A stretch of DNA of 64,000 nt, from NCBI GenBank assembly GCA_031553035.1, contig JAVBLY010000006.1:62001-126000 (forward strand), in the 5' to 3' direction. This stretch comes from JAVBLY01 sp031553035 (GTDB taxonomy: Bacteria > Bacillota > Clostridia > Peptostreptococcales > Anaerovoracaceae). The translations under genes and the position numbers were made by a program. The notes under the pieces are model-generated. The model saw only the letters and a program-made list of their open reading frames with translations. It was not told the origin of the DNA and did no database searches. Of this stretch, positions 7,974-17,342 are shown piece after piece. Within the stretch, counting starts at the first letter, position 1. Every line of letters starts with the position of its first letter.

Positions 7974-9215
7974 ATGAAGAAGGTGTTAGTACTGGGAGTG
8001 GGAGCACAGGGATCTACAGTAGCAATGAAGCTTGATCAGGAACCGAATGTCAGCGAGGTCATCTGTGCGGATTACAACGTGGATGCCGCCAGCGGACTTG
8101 CCAAGAATCTAAAAAAAGGCAAAGCTCTTCAGGTGGACGGCAGCAAGAAAGAAAACATCGTAGCCGCAGCTCAGGGCGTGGATCTGATCGTCAATGCAAT
8201 GCCGCTTGATTTCGGTAAAAATGTGCTGGAGGCAGCCCTTGAAGTGAGGGCAAACTATCAGGATTTCGCAGCAGCAGAAAATATAGTTGATACCGGCAAC
8301 CCGTACAATGACTGGGTTGAAGGAATCAAATTCATGTACAGCGATTACGGGAAAAGATTTGCTGAAATAGGCAGAACTGCGATAATCGGTACGGGATCTG
8401 CACCGGGATTGATTTGCGTAGTATCACGTCGTTCGGTAAGAGAGCTTGACAGCTGCAATACCATCAATATGCTGGTCTATGAAGGTGTTGAATCTAAAAG
8501 ATTCCTGCCTTTCTGGTGGTCGCCGCTTGTGGCTCTTTCAGACATGCTGGAAGATGCATTTGCTTTTGAAAACGGTGAAATCATAAGAACAAAGCCATTC
8601 AGCAGAGCGGCAGTAAGAAAATTCCCGGAAATGGATTTCGAGGAAGTATCCATGGTGGAACATGCACATGACGAACCTGTTTATATGGGGATCAACAGCG
8701 AGGAATTCTTCAAAGGAGCAAAAAATATCTACTTCAAATATGGCGGTGTGGGAATCAACTTTGCAAAACCGCTTTACAGGGCAGGTCTTCTCTCCAAGGA
8801 AAAAGAAACAGTAGACGGAGCAGAAATAGTTCCTTTCAATGTGATCCTCAAACACGTACCGGCAGCACCTAGAACCAAAGAAGAAGTTAAGGAGATCCTG
8901 GATGAAGGTCTTGTATCCGACAGTGGTGCATTAGTGGTTGAATGTATAGGTAAGAAAGACGGTAAAGATGTCATGGTCGATACCCATCTTTCGGCTCCAG
9001 GAATTGTAGATGCCTTTGAGAGAACAGGAATGAGTGCGGAAATGTATCTCACAGGGCAGGGAGGATTCCTGTTCACAAAGATGTTCGTAAACGACAAGTT
9101 CACCCAGAAAGGGCTCATATCTTCTGACATGCTTAACGATGAGCAAGTCGATTATTATCTTGAGTGTGCAGCAGAGCTTGACATTACCTGTGATATTGAT
9201 ATCAAGGATCTGTAA
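7974..9215 (+). CDS. Saccharopine dehydrogenase-like NAD(P)-dependent oxidoreductase
   Basis: A 413-residue protein of the saccharopine dehydrogenase/carboxynorspermidine synthase superfamily. The N-terminal Rossmann motif is MKKVLVLGVGAQGSTVA, followed by the ADYN segment expected at the end of the second strand. A later IGTGSAPGL segment is typical of the substrate domain. Members oxidise or form secondary amines joining amino acids or polyamines; the substrate here is not known. The start is ATG 7974 with AGGAGG 8 bp upstream; an upstream in-frame extension to 7899 reads through the repeat and has no RBS. The gene is monocistronic, with a terminator at 9245. Confidence 0.8.
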   Translation: MKKVLVLGVGAQGSTVAMKLDQEPNVSEVICADYNVDAASGLAKNLKKGKALQVDGSKKENIVAAAQGVDLIVNAMPLDFGKNVLEAALEVRANYQDFAAAENIVDTGNPYNDWVEGIKFMYSDYGKRFAEIGRTAIIGTGSAPGLICVVSRRSVRELDSCNTINMLVYEGVESKRFLPFWWSPLVALSDMLEDAFAFENGEIIRTKPFSRAAVRKFPEMDFEEVSMVEHAHDEPVYMGINSEEFFKGAKNIYFKYGGVGINFAKPLYRAGLLSKEKETVDGAEIVPFNVILKHVPAAPRTKEEVKEILDEGLVSDSGALVVECIGKKDGKDVMVDTHLSAPGIVDAFERTGMSAEMYLTGQGGFLFTKMFVNDKFTQKGLISSDMLNDEQVDYYLECAAELDITCDIDIKDL

Positions 9216-9244
9216 TTGTTTTGAAATAGAATGATTCGAATAAT

Positions 9245-9272
9245 GGCGAGGATGCAGGCACATCCTCGCCTT
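9245..9272 (+). terminator. Terminator after the saccharopine dehydrogenase-like gene
   Basis: A 10-bp perfect stem GGCGAGGATG/CATCCTCGCC with a 6-nt loop, followed by TTCGTTAT. The T-run is weak but the stem is strong. Confidence 0.7.
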
Positions 9273-9613
9273 CGTTATAGCTATCGAATTCAATAAATCA
9301 TCTGAATGTAAGTGATAGAGGGAAGAACAGAGCAGTGGTAAAACCAACTTTCAAATCACACACTTCTTCTACAGTCCCTGTTAACCATGTTCCGATAGCA
9401 GACTATTGATGTCTATTGACTGAAAGTCCTATTCCATGACAAGCCTTTTCATATTGATTTTAAAACTATTCTAAAGTACCATGTGATATAATAAATAATT
9501 AAAGAAGAAATAGATTATGTAATATTATAGTTCATTAGGTTTATTGTAAATATATTTTATTCCACTATTATTATAGCAACACAAAACTGATACTTGAGTA
9601 ATAAGGCGGGAAA
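9273..9613. other. AT-rich intergenic region without a recognised gene
   Basis: About 340 bp between the terminator at 9245 and the LuxR-type gene. The last 150 bp are very AT-rich with several TATAAT-like boxes (for example near 9485-9490) and probably hold the promoter of the LuxR gene, but no well-spaced -35 element could be assigned. No open frame or repeat worth reporting was seen. Confidence 0.5.
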
Positions 9614-10744
9614 ATGATTAATGAATTTTCAGATACAAGTTTTTCACTAGATGAGACCAAAGCAATAAATCAGACGATCAGCAACATGTACAGTAGCACT
9701 GCTGATAGCCAGTTTTCTGATTCTCTTTCAGATTTTTCCACCAATTTCCTACATGATTTATCAAATCATGTCTCTTTTGACAAAGGCAATGTGATGTTCT
9801 ATTCATTTAACCCTAACATCCATGCATATGAAGTCACTTCATTTTTTCAGATAGGATGGCAGGAAGATGACCTGGATAGTTACATTAAGCATTATGTCCA
9901 TTTAGATGATATATTGCCTATCCTTACGGCCGAGCATGAAATCGCATTTAAAAATGGTGATATTTTTTCATCTAGAGAAAATACAAAATACTATAAAGAG
10001 TTTATCGAGCCCGCTCAGATCTCAAATTCTATAGATGCTAATATACTTCTACCGAAAAATCGGGAGATAAATGCTACTATAGGATTATTTCGGGATGTGA
10101 AAAAGCATGATTTTTCCTTAAAAGATCTGGAGATAATAAAAATTTTCCAGCCGCATTTGAGCAATGTACTGTCTCACTATTCCGAACTGAGAAAGAGTGC
10201 TGATAACGATCTTATTCAGATTTTTTCCAATATTGAAAGTGTTTGTGTTTGTGTATTAAATGATGATCTTAAACTCATAACATATAATTCCACATTTCAG
10301 ACTAATATCGAAGCCGCAGGTTTTACATCGCCTGTGGATAATGAAATGTTCAGTAAAATACAGGAATTATGTTCAATTATGAAAACAGAATTTCCTGAAG
10401 AAAATTATCACAAGTCAGGTCGGATTTCAATGCAGATCAATGAACAGACTTATCCTGTAGAGATAGCTTATACAAGACAGGAAAATGGTTCTGGAAAATT
10501 TATCTGCTTGATTCTTATGGATAATTTCGCCATTAAATTAAAAGAGCTCCAAACCACATATAATCTATCACAAAGAGAATGCGAAGTTGTAAATTTAATA
10601 TTGAAACGAGGCTTTACCAATGAAGAAATATCGATTTGTCTTCATATAAGTACTTCTACAGTAAAGAAACATTTGACTTCTGTTTATCAAAAAATCGGAG
10701 TTCATAATCAAAAACAACTCCAAACTCTGTTTCGGAAATTATAA
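9614..10744 (+). CDS. LuxR-family transcriptional regulator
   Basis: A 376-residue protein with a C-terminal LuxR/FixJ-type helix-turn-helix at about residues 310-376 (LSQRECEVVNLILKRGFTNEEI, then STSTVKKHLTSVYQKIGV). The N-terminal 200 residues look like a sensory domain of the GAF type and about 205-300 like a PAS-type region, judged only by pattern. No receiver aspartate motif is visible, so it is probably a ligand-responsive regulator rather than a response regulator. RBS AAGGCGGG precedes ATG 9614. Codon use is more AT-rich than in the metabolic genes. It precedes the DUF4125 operon and could regulate it or the glycyl radical island (inference). Confidence 0.85.
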   Translation: MINEFSDTSFSLDETKAINQTISNMYSSTADSQFSDSLSDFSTNFLHDLSNHVSFDKGNVMFYSFNPNIHAYEVTSFFQIGWQEDDLDSYIKHYVHLDDILPILTAEHEIAFKNGDIFSSRENTKYYKEFIEPAQISNSIDANILLPKNREINATIGLFRDVKKHDFSLKDLEIIKIFQPHLSNVLSHYSELRKSADNDLIQIFSNIESVCVCVLNDDLKLITYNSTFQTNIEAAGFTSPVDNEMFSKIQELCSIMKTEFPEENYHKSGRISMQINEQTYPVEIAYTRQENGSGKFICLILMDNFAIKLKELQTTYNLSQRECEVVNLILKRGFTNEEISICLHISTSTVKKHLTSVYQKIGVHNQKQLQTLFRKL

Positions 10745-10854
10745 TAATATAATTGGGATCAGAAAAATTCCACACAAGGACACTGTTTATTATCCTATTG
10801 GACAATAGAATAATAAAATTTGTTGTGTATAATAGATAATTAAGCAGGTGGATA

Positions 10855-11487
10855 ATGGATGCAAATTATATATTAATAAATAAGATCATCTCCAAGGAAT
10901 GGGACATGTTTACGAATGTCAATAAAGGACTGGCGGTTGCCGACTGCCAGGAGGATCCTCTGACATTTAACGGAATGCGCAAAGCACAGTTCAGTGTATG
11001 GTCAAATGATGCACTTCAATCTTATCTAAATGATTTGAATAATGCTGAAAACCATAACCGGAACCTTATGGCGGAAAAATATATCCACATGATGAAAAAG
11101 ACTGCACCTACAGAATATATAGTGCTTTTGAGAACTTTTGAGTTTCCCGGTGAAGGCATATTAAAACTTGCCGAGAAAATTAATAAAAAACTTATGGAAC
11201 AAACGAAAATTCTTCATATAGATTATTCATGTGTGACTAGCATGGGGAGGCCGCTGGAATCCACCAGTGATGATAAATACAATACATCGATCGAAACATA
11301 TCAACTAGGAGAACTTTTCACGTACTCAGAAAAAACCCTTGATTTGCTAAAAAAACATATAGATTATATGGATAAAAAAGGGGTTTCTTTTGCACAAGAA
11401 GTCCTTGAAAATACTGTTAATTACTGGGGATATGATAATCTCGAGACAGCAGAGACCGCCATGAAAAGATTATTAGAAAGAGAGTAG
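10855..11487 (+). CDS. DUF4125-like protein
   Basis: A 210-residue soluble protein resembling the DUF4125 family: an early KEWDMFTNVN segment, VADCQEDPLTFNGMRKAQFSVW at about 28-49, and RNLMAEKYIHMMKKTAP at about 67-83. No function is established for this family to my knowledge. It starts an operon with the TPR protein (4 bp gap) and a DUF4037 protein (overlapping start). The tight spacing implies the three products work together. The RBS GCAGGTGG lies before ATG 10855. Confidence 0.7.
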   Translation: MDANYILINKIISKEWDMFTNVNKGLAVADCQEDPLTFNGMRKAQFSVWSNDALQSYLNDLNNAENHNRNLMAEKYIHMMKKTAPTEYIVLLRTFEFPGEGILKLAEKINKKLMEQTKILHIDYSCVTSMGRPLESTSDDKYNTSIETYQLGELFTYSEKTLDLLKKHIDYMDKKGVSFAQEVLENTVNYWGYDNLETAETAMKRLLERE

Positions 11488-11490
11488 GAT

Positions 11491-12408
11491 ATGGATAATT
11501 TTTTTGCAAAACTTGATACTCTAAATCAGAGTGGAAATCTTGTAGAGATAGAGGAGTTTCTGAAAAGTGAGCTAAAAGAAAGAGAAGCTTTCGGTGACAG
11601 CAAAAGCATGGAATGCGCTTCGATTATAAATGAACTTGCAGCCTTTTACCGTGGGGTAAGTCGTTTTCAGGAATCTGAATTAGCCTTTCGATCAGCACTT
11701 GAAATATTTGTGAGCAACGGAAAACAGAATTCTCCCGAATATGCGACTATACTTCTTAATATGGCTGGCATTTACCGCATTATGGGTGATTACGAGAAGG
11801 CTATAGAAATATTTGAACAGTCAAAAGATAATCTTGAGAACAATGAAATGTCCGAGAGCTATATTTACGCCAGTGTACTTAACAATATATCGCTGGCATA
11901 TCAGGAAAAAGGCGAGTTTGAGATTGCTCTCACCTATGCGGAAAAGGCATTTACCCTGCTTGGTGCGTTTGAAAACAACGAGCATGAGATTGCTACATCA
12001 CTTATCAATCTCGCTACGATAAGAATGAATCTTGGTGAAATAGAAGCAGCCGGTCAGCTAATAAACGGCGCACTGGAAATATACGATAATATACCCGAAG
12101 AAAACGTACATCATGCCGCTGCATTGAATACCCGAGCGGTGGTGTTCAGTAAAAGCAGGGATTACCCGGCTTCATTGCAGGATTTCACCAAGGCTCTTGG
12201 GTTGACCGAGAAATTTTTCGGTAAAAATATCGAATATGCAACTTGCCTGAAAAATATTGCTGAAATATATGTTTTTATGGAGGAATATTTTGCCGCTATA
12301 GAAAAACTTGAAGAGGCTTTAATTATAACGATCCCACTGCTGGGTGACGATCATCAGACAACGGCAAGAATCAGAGAAGATATCAAAGTGTTAAAAGAGC
12401 GGATATGA
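11491..12408 (+). CDS. Tetratricopeptide repeat protein
   Basis: A 305-residue protein made mostly of TPR units, with repeated blocks such as YATILLNMAGIYRIMGDYEKAIEIFEQ, YASVLNNISLAYQEKGEFEIALTYAEKAF and YATCLKNIAEIYVFMEEYFAAIEKLEEAL. About five to six repeats of the longer 42-residue (TPR_12 or kinesin-light-chain) type can be counted. No signal peptide or membrane segment, so probably a cytoplasmic scaffold. It lies between DUF4125 and DUF4037 genes and likely bridges them (inference). Confidence 0.85.
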   Translation: MDNFFAKLDTLNQSGNLVEIEEFLKSELKEREAFGDSKSMECASIINELAAFYRGVSRFQESELAFRSALEIFVSNGKQNSPEYATILLNMAGIYRIMGDYEKAIEIFEQSKDNLENNEMSESYIYASVLNNISLAYQEKGEFEIALTYAEKAFTLLGAFENNEHEIATSLINLATIRMNLGEIEAAGQLINGALEIYDNIPEENVHHAAALNTRAVVFSKSRDYPASLQDFTKALGLTEKFFGKNIEYATCLKNIAEIYVFMEEYFAAIEKLEEALIITIPLLGDDHQTTARIREDIKVLKERI

Positions 12409-13358
12409 TGGAAGAATTCATAAATGGGTTGTTCCTCAGCCGGAAATATTTTATGAAAAAGGCGGCACCGGGGCTTGAACATGATTTCAAAGATCTATAC
12501 CCTCGGCTTGCTGCGGGACTGGTTGGAAACGGCTCCCAGTGTTTTGGCTATGATGACGAAATATCGTGCGATCATGATTGGGGCATAGATTTTTATATCT
12601 GGACCACTGAAAATGATCGTGAATACATTCCGGCATTGCGCCAGTGGAAAACAGAGTGTTTAAAAGAATTCCCTCCTGAATTTTTAAACATACAATCTAT
12701 TTACAGTCGAAGCATTGATGTGATGACATGCGGCGATTTCTATACACAGCTGATCGGTGCACCGAATGGGCCGAGGTCATTAACTGAATGGAGGAAAGTC
12801 CCTGAAGAAAATTTTGCTATCGCAGTTAACGGAGAAGTATTTATGGATGGCGCAGGGGAGTTAACCAAAATCCGGGATTATTTATTAGATTTTTATCCGG
12901 AAGATATCCGTAAAAAGAAAATATCTTCATGTTGTATGTCTCTGGCGCAGACAGGTCAGTATAATTTGATGCGTACTGCTAAACGAAATGACAGAGTTAC
13001 TCTTCAAATAATCCTTGCCCGATTTACAGAGAGAGCTATTTCAATGGTCTTTCTTTTGAATAAAACATTCAAGCCATATTATAAGTGGGCATTTAAGCGA
13101 ATGAAGGAATTGCCTGTTCTGGGAAAAGAAACCGGAGAAATCCTTTCCAGGCTTTCCAATATCGATGGGTTCAATGAAGATTCTGTCTCGATGCAAAATC
13201 AATGCATATCAGAATTATGTGATTTGTTTATAAAAGAAATGAGAAAGCAAGATCTTGCTTTCTCAAATGACTGGTTCCTTACATTTCACGGTGAAGAGAT
13301 CAGGAGCAGTATTGAAGATGAATTCCTGCGTTCTCTGCCGGCACAGGTGGAAATCTGA
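12405..13358 (+). CDS. DUF4037-like protein, nucleotidyltransferase-like
   Basis: A 317-residue protein resembling the DUF4037 family. The segment GNGSQCFGYDDEISCDHDWG (about residues 43-62) contains a G-S followed by clustered Asp residues, as in nucleotidyltransferase-fold active sites, but transferase activity is not established. The start overlaps the TPR gene's stop (ATGA-type overlap at 12405), showing translational coupling. The stop codon directly abuts the stop of the convergent activase gene at 13359 with no intergenic space. Confidence 0.7.
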   Translation: MMEEFINGLFLSRKYFMKKAAPGLEHDFKDLYPRLAAGLVGNGSQCFGYDDEISCDHDWGIDFYIWTTENDREYIPALRQWKTECLKEFPPEFLNIQSIYSRSIDVMTCGDFYTQLIGAPNGPRSLTEWRKVPEENFAIAVNGEVFMDGAGELTKIRDYLLDFYPEDIRKKKISSCCMSLAQTGQYNLMRTAKRNDRVTLQIILARFTERAISMVFLLNKTFKPYYKWAFKRMKELPVLGKETGEILSRLSNIDGFNEDSVSMQNQCISELCDLFIKEMRKQDLAFSNDWFLTFHGEEIRSSIEDEFLRSLPAQVEI

Positions 13359-14279
13359 TCAGTGCTGCCGAACTACCTCGCACCCAATATCTTCTATTAA
13401 GTCCTCAAGCTCCTCTTTATGGCTGGCTTCGGGAACTTCAAGACCCTGCATTTCATATTCTCTGTCCATCCATTCAAATTTATCTTCACCCAGCCTATGG
13501 TAAGACAGAATCTCCAGTTTTGTGTTCCCTCCAAGTCCTATAACGAATTCAGCAGTTTGTTCGATGTTTTCTCTACTGTCGTTACTTCCAGGGATGAGGG
13601 GAATGCGGAAAGTTATATCTACTCCAAGATCTGCAATTTTCTTTGCATTTTCCAGAATCAATTCGTTTCCGACACCGGTCAGTTGTTTATGAATCTCAGT
13701 ATCCATGCATTTTATATCCATGAATAATTCGTCTAGATGATTATAAATGTCTTTTATTACGTTCCATTCTCCATGACCTGATGATTCCATAGCAGTTGTA
13801 AGGCTGAGCTGTCTGGCATCGCATAGTAGCGATTCTACGAATTTAGGCTGACAGATGGGTTCTCCTCCTCCGATTGTGAGACCTCCGTTTGTATTAGTAA
13901 AAACGATCCTATCCTTTTCCAGTTCATCAAGAATCTCCCGTTTAGTGACCCATTTTCCAGCTATTTTTTTAGAATTAGCATAACAGACTTTTGTGCATTC
14001 ACCACAGGACTTGCATTTGGATCTGTCTATCATGAATTCCTTTTCCGAAATAGCATTTTGCGGACAGGCCTTTACACAATATCCACATCCGATGCATTTT
14101 GTTCGAACAAATAGGATATCTTCAGAGAAGAGCTGTGACTCCGGATTGCAGCACCATTTACATCTTAATGGACATCCTTTCATAAATACCAACGTTCGGA
14201 TTCCCTGACCGTCATGAATGGAAAATTTCTGTATATTGAAAATCAATCCGTTATTTTTATCAAATTTATTCAATGGCAT
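13359..14279 (-). CDS. Glycyl radical enzyme activase 1 (radical SAM, two extra ferredoxin motifs)
   Basis: A 306-residue radical-SAM activating enzyme. The N-terminus reads QKFSIHDGQGIRTLVFMKGC, and the SAM cluster motif is C-x3-C-x2-C in GCPLRCKWC. An inserted pair of ferredoxin motifs, CIGCGYCVKACP and CKSCGECTKVC, is typical of activases of non-PFL glycyl radical enzymes. It installs the glycyl radical on the enzyme encoded immediately upstream in the transcript (14295-16718). The gene is last in the cupin-GRE-activase operon, 15 bp after the GRE. Confidence 0.92.
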   Translation of the reverse strand: MPLNKFDKNNGLIFNIQKFSIHDGQGIRTLVFMKGCPLRCKWCCNPESQLFSEDILFVRTKCIGCGYCVKACPQNAISEKEFMIDRSKCKSCGECTKVCYANSKKIAGKWVTKREILDELEKDRIVFTNTNGGLTIGGGEPICQPKFVESLLCDARQLSLTTAMESSGHGEWNVIKDIYNHLDELFMDIKCMDTEIHKQLTGVGNELILENAKKIADLGVDITFRIPLIPGSNDSRENIEQTAEFVIGLGGNTKLEILSYHRLGEDKFEWMDREYEMQGLEVPEASHKEELEDLIEDIGCEVVRQH

Positions 14280-14294
14280 TTATCCGGCCTTTCT

Positions 14295-16718
14295 TTACAC
14301 TTGATGTATTGTTCTGTGGATGATATCATCCTGCATCTCCGTGCACAATTCTGTAAAGTAAGCGCTGTAGCCTGCTACTCTGATGATCAGCCCTTTGTAC
14401 TCTTCAGGAGTTTCCTGCGCCTTGATAAGAATTTCAGAATTGGTTACGTTGAATTGGATATGATAGATATTCAGATCGACCAATGTTCTGATGAGGGAGG
14501 ATATCCTCTTTAACCCAGTTTCTCCCCGTACACTTGCCGGGTCTAATCTCATATTCAGTAAAGTGCCGGCTGTGTGAAGTTCATGATTGACCTTTGAAAC
14601 GGATTTCAGTACTGCAGTTGGTCCGTTAGTATCTGTTCCTCCATTTGGTGATAGCCCGTCAGCAAGTGGAGTACCTGCATATCTGCCGTAAGGCATAGCA
14701 CCAACTACCAGTCCATGAGGAACATGGGAGGATACAGGGAATAAACCTGATATATAGCTAGGCCCTCTGAAAGATTTATGTTTTGTGATTTCCTGATAAG
14801 CATAATCACTGAATTCTCCTGCCATAATGTCAATTTCTGGTATATCGTTTCCATACATAGGTGTGCTGTTTGCCAGCATCTCATGGATGACCTCATATCC
14901 TTCGAAATTTGCTTCACAGGCTTTGACCAGTTCTTCCATAGTAATGGTTTTGTCTTCAAACACAAACTTTTGAATAGCAGATAATGAATTAACTAAGTCT
15001 GCGATTCCTGTCCCGATAAATGCGGAACCGTAAGTGTACTTAACGCCGCCTGCGGTCAAATCTTTGCCTTTATCATATGTCCCATCCAAGAGTGTGGACA
15101 TATACGGGAAAGGTGTCATTTCATAGTAGAGTCTTTCGCATGTATATGCGCAGACACTTATAGCGTCTATCAGATAGGATAACTGCTTTTTAACAGCTTC
15201 TTTGATGTCATTAAAACTCATCTTGGTGGGGTCGCCTGTCTCTAATCCTAGAAGTTGATTATCATTCATCAGACTCTTCCCGTTTGTCAAAACAAATTCT
15301 ATTGCAGTTGCAAAGTTGTAATGACCACCATCAGACCATTTTGCCATTTTCCCGGAGATGAAAGGTTCGACGCAACCTACGATCTGCCAGTCTCTGGCTT
15401 CTTCAACAGTTCCTCCTGAAAGAAGCATCATCTTTATTGCCGATTCATCATTATATATAGCCGGGTAGCCCAAGCCCATTCTGGCAAGTTTTGCGATATG
15501 CTGAAGGAAATGTTCAGGAGATCCTTTATGTACTCTTGCGCAAAGAGACGGTGCGTGGGTCTGGACGTCCATCTTTGAAGTGATCCACAAATAGGATAAA
15601 TCGTTAGTTGCATCTAATCCTCTTGTATCCATACCACCGACATTAAGTGTATGGAATGGCTGATATCCTGCAAAATACATAGCTGCATTTTCACTGACAA
15701 GCCATGTGCTTTCAGAAGTCTTTATGCAGAAAGCTTCGATTAGCTCAAGAGCGAATGCGACAGTCATTCTGCCTTCAAGAATATCTTTTTCAAAGTATGG
15801 CCATAGGAGCTGATCTACACGACCGGGGGAATATGAAGGTGCATTTCCCTCTGCCATACACCCGACCAGTATCAGCCAAATAAATTGGATCGCCTCCCAG
15901 AAGTCTCTGGGTGGTTCCGTCGCCAGCCAGTCACAGTTCTCGGCAATTTTGAGAAGTTCGGCTTTACGTTTTTCATCTGACTCTTTTGTGGCAGCATCTC
16001 TTGCAACCTTGGAAGCTCTTCTGCTGTAATTACCCATTGCCTCCAGGCAAATAATAGACCCTCTGTAGAAATCGATTTTATCGGCCTGATCTGGTTCGGT
16101 ATCGGTAAGGTGTGCAATGTTCTCTTTCGCTTCATTGATCAATCCACCCCATCCATTTTTAAGGATCATTGTCCAATATGGAGCAACTTCTCCCGGAGGA
16201 CTTTGGGTTTTGATGTCCGCGTCGACCATTCCGGTTTTTAGTGCCAGTTTTGCTACCCAGTCAGGTAGTTGTTTACGCCAGTGGTCGTAGATTGTTTTAC
16301 CTTCCCAATATGGGAAAATGTCTTCTTTTAATTCTTTTATTATTTCCGATGTCGTTCCGTATGGATCCTGCTTTCTTACTGCTATGGTATCTATTTCTTC
16401 ACTAAGCCATCCTGCATGAAATTCAGGGCAAACTGTTCCTGCTCTGGGTATTTGCGCGGTATCCCCGATGATAAGCTGAAGACCGGGTTCTTTGATAGTT
16501 CTTTCTGCAAGATAGGCGCTGAAAGCTTTTGCTCGTCTTATATTGATTCTTTCACCTTCGGTTTCCCTGTAAACTCTTGTATAGATCCTGGCACGTTCTA
16601 TATCAAGCATTGGGGTGTGTGTCCAGTATTCTTCTAATAGGGCATCAATTCTCGGGAAATGATTATTCCCATCATATGAGAAATTGCCTAACACATCAGC
16701 ATTTCTTTCTGGTAACAT
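14295..16718 (-). CDS. Glycyl radical enzyme 1 (pyruvate formate-lyase-like, GCVEP class)
   Basis: An 807-residue glycyl radical enzyme. The active-site thiyl Cys is about C449 in GCVEPF, with the acid/base Glu two residues on, and the radical glycine is about G783 in IIRVAGYSAYF. The single Cys with following Glu-Pro is found in diol/glycerol dehydratases, choline TMA-lyase, hydroxyproline dehydratase and related lyases. PFL itself has two adjacent cysteines, so this is not PFL. The substrate-pocket residues do not let me assign a substrate. RBS AGGAGG is present. It is preceded by a cupin (gap 13 bp) and followed by its activase. A second, divergent GRE lies at 22029. Confidence 0.9.
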   Translation of the reverse strand: MLPERNADVLGNFSYDGNNHFPRIDALLEEYWTHTPMLDIERARIYTRVYRETEGERINIRRAKAFSAYLAERTIKEPGLQLIIGDTAQIPRAGTVCPEFHAGWLSEEIDTIAVRKQDPYGTTSEIIKELKEDIFPYWEGKTIYDHWRKQLPDWVAKLALKTGMVDADIKTQSPPGEVAPYWTMILKNGWGGLINEAKENIAHLTDTEPDQADKIDFYRGSIICLEAMGNYSRRASKVARDAATKESDEKRKAELLKIAENCDWLATEPPRDFWEAIQFIWLILVGCMAEGNAPSYSPGRVDQLLWPYFEKDILEGRMTVAFALELIEAFCIKTSESTWLVSENAAMYFAGYQPFHTLNVGGMDTRGLDATNDLSYLWITSKMDVQTHAPSLCARVHKGSPEHFLQHIAKLARMGLGYPAIYNDESAIKMMLLSGGTVEEARDWQIVGCVEPFISGKMAKWSDGGHYNFATAIEFVLTNGKSLMNDNQLLGLETGDPTKMSFNDIKEAVKKQLSYLIDAISVCAYTCERLYYEMTPFPYMSTLLDGTYDKGKDLTAGGVKYTYGSAFIGTGIADLVNSLSAIQKFVFEDKTITMEELVKACEANFEGYEVIHEMLANSTPMYGNDIPEIDIMAGEFSDYAYQEITKHKSFRGPSYISGLFPVSSHVPHGLVVGAMPYGRYAGTPLADGLSPNGGTDTNGPTAVLKSVSKVNHELHTAGTLLNMRLDPASVRGETGLKRISSLIRTLVDLNIYHIQFNVTNSEILIKAQETPEEYKGLIIRVAGYSAYFTELCTEMQDDIIHRTIHQV

Positions 16719-16731
16719 TGATAATACCTCC

Positions 16732-17100
16732 TTATCTCCAGTGGGGATATGTTACAAACGCAAACTTTGAATAAACTTCAGAGCTCCAAATAACATGTTT
16801 ACCTGTTTTTTGTGGGATGTAGATTACATCATCTTTGTTAAATTGTTCTTCCTGACCCGTCTCCTGATCGACTAACTTGATGCTGCCATCCAAGCAGAGG
16901 CAAATGGCCCCGTCGTCATCATAGTCAAAATCGATTCCTTTCGATGGAAATACTTCTGCAGTACCAAAAGTAAAAGGCAAACCAAAATTCTTTCCAACTG
17001 TATCATCGATGGTAAATTTGTTGCCGTCTCCTGTATCCAAGTATTCCAGATTGATGGTATCCTTCTTTAGCATTATGATATTATCTTTTGTCTCTGTCAT
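16732..17100 (-). CDS. Small EutQ-like cupin protein, partner of glycyl radical enzyme 1
   Basis: A 122-residue single-domain cupin. It resembles the cupin domain of EutQ: PSKGIDFDYDDDGAICLCLDGSIKLVD, then a DDVIYIPQKTGKHVIW turn and a closing VTYPHWR. The usual metal-binding His/Glu triad of enzymatic cupins is not evident, so a structural or ligand-binding role is more likely than catalysis. It is the first gene of the operon with GRE 1 and activase 1. A clear homologue (24632) accompanies GRE 2. The shared ends (EYLDTGDGN against EFLDTGEGN; YPHWR against YPHWK) show common ancestry. RBS AGGAGG. Confidence 0.75.
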   Translation of the reverse strand: MTETKDNIIMLKKDTINLEYLDTGDGNKFTIDDTVGKNFGLPFTFGTAEVFPSKGIDFDYDDDGAICLCLDGSIKLVDQETGQEEQFNKDDVIYIPQKTGKHVIWSSEVYSKFAFVTYPHWR

Positions 17101-17188
17101 TATTAATTTCCTCCTTATTTAATCAATCAGATCATTTGATATTAAGAAATCATTCATCTTGAGTTGATTGTACGGCTATTGATTATCC

Positions 17189-17284
17189 AAAACAATTGTC
17201 CCTAAGTTCATTTATAAGATATGAAAATGTAGACTTTTGTACCATATAAAACGCATTATGAGAAACTTTGGGACAATTGTTTTT
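17189..17284 (-). promoter_or_regulatory. Inverted-repeat operator region upstream of the GRE 1 operon
   Basis: Two perfect inverted 14-bp arms, AAAACAATTGTCCC (17189-17202) and GGGACAATTGTTTT (17270-17283), lie 67 bp apart. Similarity extends into AAGTT on the inner side, and each arm contains the palindrome ACAATTGT. On the minus strand the region is closely similar to 20356-20449 upstream of the ALDH-GRE 2 operon. It lies between the divergent cupin-GRE 1 operon and the thioesterase gene. The binding regulator is unknown. Confidence 0.65.
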
Positions 17285-17342
17285 CTGAGATATTCTAGAT
17301 ATTCTTTTCAAAGACAAAATAATTATATGAGGAGAAATAGAA

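Noticed and set aside
14295..16718. Identification of GRE 1 as pyruvate formate-lyase
   Set aside because: PFL has adjacent cysteines at the active site and a single-cluster activase. This protein has one Cys in GCVEP and an activase with two extra ferredoxin motifs.
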